Shown piece after piece: positions 60,991 through 64,000 of a stretch of DNA of 64,000 nucleotides. Position 1 is the stretch's first letter. Each line of letters starts with the position of its first letter. The notes below the pieces were generated by a model. The model saw only the letters and a list, made by a program, of their open reading frames with translations. It did not search any database and was not told the DNA's origin. Both the position numbers and the translations under genes were made by a program. This DNA comes from Phascolarctobacterium succinatutens CAG:287 (GTDB taxonomy: Bacteria > Bacillota > Negativicutes > Acidaminococcales > Acidaminococcaceae): positions 1 through 64,000 of the forward strand of contig NZ_FR892810.1 of the NCBI RefSeq assembly GCF_000434895.1. The letters are read 5' to 3'.

Positions 60991-62259
60991 TTAGAAATAA
61001 GTACGCACACCCATATAAGTATTAGCTTTATTACCGCGCACATCCATGGTTTCGCCGTAAAGCGACAGGTTATCATGCAAACGGAATTCGCCGCCCAAAC
61101 GCACCTTGAAATCATCAAAGTCATATAACTGAGAATACAACCTGAAGTCCCTGCCTAAATCGTAGCTGGCGCCGACCCCGAAGTCACCCTGCATCGCACC
61201 CATGCTGAAGGCTGCGTTGCCATACTGACGGCCTACAAGAAAATCAAATTTATTGGCATTGCCGATGTCATAACCGCCCATATAAAGGAAGGTATCATCT
61301 GCCGGGTGCAGCGTTACGCCCAAGCTACCGCGCCAATCGCCGCCCTTGGCGGCAAAGCCGGCGTCAGTTGAAACCTTCGCCTCAGTAAGCGTTCCCAAAA
61401 TCCTGTTGGCACGCTCACTCGTTTCCTTGACGTTAACCAGCGTTTCCTTCAGCGATTTCTGTGTTACCGGGTCCTTCGCTACCGTTTCCAGCACCTCGAC
61501 GATATTTTCCATACGCTGGCTGGTGTCTGCCATATTCTGGGCAATCGCAGCCACATTCTGGCCCGTCTTGCCGTTATTGTCCACACCGGCCATAATGCTT
61601 TCGATATGGGCCGCCGTGCCGTTCATACGATGGCTCAGCTCGTTAATCTGATGAATCATCGAAGTAATATCCTGCTGGTTAGCTACTGCCACATCAGCCA
61701 TTACCTTCGTGAAGGTATTCATGTTCTCAGCGATATCATTCATATTCTTAAAGCCGGATTTCATGGACTGCTGGACTTCCTTATCGCCAAAAACATTTTC
61801 AAAGGCATTGGCGATATTTTCCATACGCTTCACCAAATCACCGGAGGAAGCAAAGAATTCATCAATACCACCGCCGGCAACACCATTAATCGTGCTGCCT
61901 TCGGCTACATAACCCTGTCCCTGCTTGGCAGGCGGGATAACGCTGACATATTTTTCACCCATAATACCGTCAGAAGAAATCGTAAAGGTTGCTCCCTGCG
62001 GTATTTTGATATCGTCATTAATTTCTGTGATAACCTCTACCTTATCCGGTGCCACATTAATCTTTTTGACCGTGCCCACCTGCACGCCTGCATAGCGCAC
62101 AACATGTCCTGGCATCAGGCCGCTGACCTGAGGATAGTTAATGCGCAGCTCATAGCCCTTTTTGCCAAAGCTGAAAGCACCCATAAAGGTAATAATGCCT
62201 GCCAGCACTACTGCGCCGCCTAACGCAAAGGCACCAACCTTAACCTCACTGCTGCTCAT
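60991..62259 (-). CDS. mlaD: MCE-domain protein MlaD with C-terminal barrel-like region
   Basis: 422-aa lipid-transfer protein: N-terminal transmembrane helix (GAFALGGAVVLAGIITFMG), one MCE domain (YPQVSGLMPGHVVRYAGVQVGTVKKI...), a long helical stretch (about 160-290), and a C-terminal 125 residues of amphipathic strands (WRGSLGVTLHP, FLYMGGYDIG, FRLYSQLYDF) ending NTYMGVRTYF, an outer-membrane barrel-like end. This fits the trans-envelope MlaD described in Veillonella. It overlaps mlaF. Confidence 0.9.
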   Translation of the reverse strand: MSSSEVKVGAFALGGAVVLAGIITFMGAFSFGKKGYELRINYPQVSGLMPGHVVRYAGVQVGTVKKINVAPDKVEVITEINDDIKIPQGATFTISSDGIMGEKYVSVIPPAKQGQGYVAEGSTINGVAGGGIDEFFASSGDLVKRMENIANAFENVFGDKEVQQSMKSGFKNMNDIAENMNTFTKVMADVAVANQQDITSMIHQINELSHRMNGTAAHIESIMAGVDNNGKTGQNVAAIAQNMADTSQRMENIVEVLETVAKDPVTQKSLKETLVNVKETSERANRILGTLTEAKVSTDAGFAAKGGDWRGSLGVTLHPADDTFLYMGGYDIGNANKFDFLVGRQYGNAAFSMGAMQGDFGVGASYDLGRDFRLYSQLYDFDDFKVRLGGEFRLHDNLSLYGETMDVRGNKANTYMGVRTYF

Positions 62260-63016
62260 TTTTCTCCTCCTCTTTCAATTCCATGCCGTTAATAAAAGCC
62301 TTCACGACTGGATTAGTACTGTTTTTTATCTCCGCCACTGTGCCCAGCTGCACAATGCGTCCATTATATAGCATAGCGATACGGTCTGCGGCATAATAGG
62401 CCGATTCCATATCGTGTGTTACCAAAACCGATGTTACTCCCAGCGTCTGCTGGGTTTTGCGTATCAGCCTGCTGATGGTCATCGTCATCACCGGGTCCAG
62501 ACCGGAGGTCGGCTCATCATAAAAAACCATCTGCGGCTGCATGGCCAGCGCCCGCGCCAGGCCAACGCGCTTTTTCATACCGCCGGAAAGCTCTGCCGGC
62601 ATCATCTTCTGCGTACCCGGCATGCCTACCATCTCCAGCAGCTTGCCGACGCGTTCCTGTATTTCCTCCTCCGGCAGCTTAAAATGCCGCCGCAGGCCGA
62701 AGGCTACATTCTCTCCTACGTTCAGAAAGTCGAATAAGGCGGAATACTGGAACACTACGCCCATATGCTGGCGCAGCCCATCCCATTCATCCTCAGTGAA
62801 AGCGCTTGCGTCCTGCCCGTCGATAACAATACTGCCGGAAGTAGGTGCCAGCAGTCCTGTCAGCAACTTGATGATGGTACTCTTGCCGGTGCCTGAGGGA
62901 CCGATAACTGCCAGCGTTTCCCCTTGACGTACATTCAAATCCAGATTATCAAGAATCACCTTGCTGCCAAAGGCCATTTTAAGTTGTCGGAGCTGAATCA
63001 TTGCTGCATTTGACAT
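62246..63016 (-). CDS. mlaF: Phospholipid transport ABC ATPase MlaF
   Basis: 256-aa ATPase with Walker A GPSGTGKST, signature ELSGGMKKRVGLARAL, Walker B MVFYDEPTSGLDP and VTHDMESA. The variant GGMKKR signature is typical of MlaF. Between mlaE and mlaD. Confidence 0.93.
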   Translation of the reverse strand: MSNAAMIQLRQLKMAFGSKVILDNLDLNVRQGETLAVIGPSGTGKSTIIKLLTGLLAPTSGSIVIDGQDASAFTEDEWDGLRQHMGVVFQYSALFDFLNVGENVAFGLRRHFKLPEEEIQERVGKLLEMVGMPGTQKMMPAELSGGMKKRVGLARALAMQPQMVFYDEPTSGLDPVMTMTISRLIRKTQQTLGVTSVLVTHDMESAYYAADRIAMLYNGRIVQLGTVAEIKNSTNPVVKAFINGMELKEEEKNEQQ

Positions 63017-63028
63017 TTTTCCGGCTCC

Positions 63029-63799
63029 TTACACATACAAAATAATCGAAAGAAAATAGTTGGTGATAAACACCAGAATAATCGAAAGCACTACCGAGGC
63101 TGTAGTCGCCAGGCCAACGCCTTCCGCGCCATTCGGCGCGTTCAGGCCCTTATAGCAGCCTACGATAGCAATTATCGCACCAAAGACACAGCTTTTGACC
63201 ATACCGCCAAACACGTCATAGAACTCCGCTAGTGTCCTGATAGAATTTTCATAAGTAAAGCTGCCGATGCCGGCGTAATAATGCGCCACCACCCAGCCGC
63301 CGATATTACCGATAAGGTTAGCAAAAAGCACCAATAAAGGCATCATCAGCACCAGCGCAATAAAGCGCGGCACCACCAGATAGCTCACCGGATTGGCAGC
63401 CATAACACGCAGCGCGTCAATCTGCTCGGTAACCTTCATCGTGCCAAGCTCCGCTGCAATCGCCGCACCGATACGGCCGGCAACAACAACGCCTGTCAGC
63501 ACCGGCACCAGCTCACGCGCCATGGCGATAGCCACAATGCCGCCTACGGTAGAGGACGCGCCCAGACGCACGAACTCCTTGGCTGTCTGTACGGAAAAAA
63601 CCATACCGGTACAGAGAATCGTCATCATCACAATCGGCAGCGAATCTGCTCCCAAAAGTGCCATCTGACGCACAACCTCCTTCGCATCAGCGTCCTTCAG
63701 ACGACGCAGCGTCGCCAAAAGCAGCAGCGTCAGCCTGCCGCTGGCCGCGCAAAAGGCCAATATTCTGTTGCCCATTGCTTCACAGATAGATTTCAGCAT
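63029..63799 (-). CDS. mlaE: Phospholipid transport permease MlaE
   Basis: 256-aa inner-membrane permease of the MlaE family with about five hydrophobic helices, and family segments FVRLGASSTVGGIVAIAMARELVPVLTGVVVAGRIG and AELGTMKVTEQIDALRVM. AAGGAT precedes the ATG. First gene of the mlaEFD series; a TATAAT box lies at 63836-63841. Confidence 0.93.
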   Translation of the reverse strand: MLKSICEAMGNRILAFCAASGRLTLLLLATLRRLKDADAKEVVRQMALLGADSLPIVMMTILCTGMVFSVQTAKEFVRLGASSTVGGIVAIAMARELVPVLTGVVVAGRIGAAIAAELGTMKVTEQIDALRVMAANPVSYLVVPRFIALVLMMPLLVLFANLIGNIGGWVVAHYYAGIGSFTYENSIRTLAEFYDVFGGMVKSCVFGAIIAIVGCYKGLNAPNGAEGVGLATTASVVLSIILVFITNYFLSIILYV

Positions 63800-63924
63800 T
63801 TTTATATCCTTATCTTCAGCTTTTTCTACTTAATTATTATACCGCCAAATTATGGCGAATGTATGACACAAAGAGGCCGTACTGTTACAGTAACGGGAAA
63901 ATTTTTGTTAACCGCCAGACAAAA

Positions 63925-64000
63925 TTATTTGTCAACGGTGAGCACAATCTCGCTTTCACCGTCAATAATAAAATCAAAGGGGTACTTCTGCTTGAACGGC
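63925..64000 (-). CDS. 3' end of an unknown protein, cut by the window edge
   Basis: The last 25 codons of a minus-strand frame (…YPFDFIIDGESEIVLTVDK and TAA) run into the window end. The sequence is too short to identify. The gap to mlaE holds a -10-like TATAAT and no gene. Confidence 0.45.
   Translation of the reverse strand, partial: PFKQKYPFDFIIDGESEIVLTVDK

Overview
The window looks like a chromosome segment of a Negativicutes bacterium (a diderm Firmicute), possibly an Acidaminococcaceae/Phascolarctobacterium-like gut anaerobe; the genus is inference. The evidence is a nearly complete lipopolysaccharide and outer-membrane assembly programme (lpx, kds, waaA-lpxK fusion, lpt, bamA, tamB, tolC, mlaEFD, Skp-like chaperones, fabZ) combined with Firmicute-type cysE and pdxK genes and strong GGAGG ribosome binding sites. 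Almost every gene is on the minus strand; the exceptions are cysE, the gltD-like gene and the zinc-finger gene at 23352.

Layout. (1) 1-6.8 kb: ordinary metabolism and transport: an M20 amidohydrolase, cysE plus a gltD-like flavoprotein, pdxK and a TonB-dependent receptor. (2) 6.9-13.4 kb: a visibly AT-rich six-gene operon with its own promoter: ATP-grasp ligase, Cys-rich unknown, NodU/TobZ-type carbamoyltransferase, membrane GT2 glycosyltransferase, a radical-SAM-like protein with an unusual CX5CX2C motif, and a UDP-glucuronate-decarboxylase-like epimerase. (3) 13.8-16.3 kb: an AT-rich RiPP-type cluster: XRE regulator, YkgJ-type Cys-cluster protein, radical SAM maturase, a 54-aa peptide, a PqqD-like recognition protein and a 65-aa peptide. 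The two peptides resemble each other (leader YxKP, hydrophobic A-x-P/VGA/AG core), and a decayed third frame follows. (4) 16.4-27.9 kb: an accessory island: a 430-bp XRE regulator module present twice, an XRE remnant, a three-gene unit (ferredoxin fusion, glycine-zipper helical protein, HNH plus glycine-zipper protein), a lipoprotein, a zinc-ribbon DUF805 protein, a zinc-finger protein, a Schlafen AlbA_2 protein and a frameshifted AAA ATPase. It is bracketed by a 54-bp direct repeat made of the 3' end of tRNA-Ser(GCT) and its terminator, as expected for a tRNA-targeted integrated element, although no integrase is present. (5) 27.9-28.1 kb: tRNA-Ser(GCT) and tRNA-Ser(UGA).

(6) 28.2-64 kb: the outer-membrane supercluster. 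In transcription order (right to left) it has mlaEFD, tolC, tamB, a sigma factor, a small anchored protein, bamA, an unknown barrel-like protein, three Skp/OmpH-like genes, lpxD, an lpxL paralogue, lpxC, fabZ, lpxA, lpxI, lpxB, msbA, waaA-lpxK, kdsB, kdsA, kdsD, kdsC, lpxL, lptC, lptA, lptB, one lptF/G permease, a DUF3084 protein, a YqgF-like protein and fchA. Together these make Kdo2-lipid A, flip it, extract it towards the outer membrane, insert barrel proteins and move phospholipids across the envelope. lptD is not in the window.

The parts most worth a second look are the RiPP cluster, the adjacent carbamoyl/glycosyl operon, the tRNA-Ser-bounded island with its three-gene unit, and the AAA ATPase whose reading frame is joined exactly at a dnaX-type A_AAA_AAG slippery heptamer.
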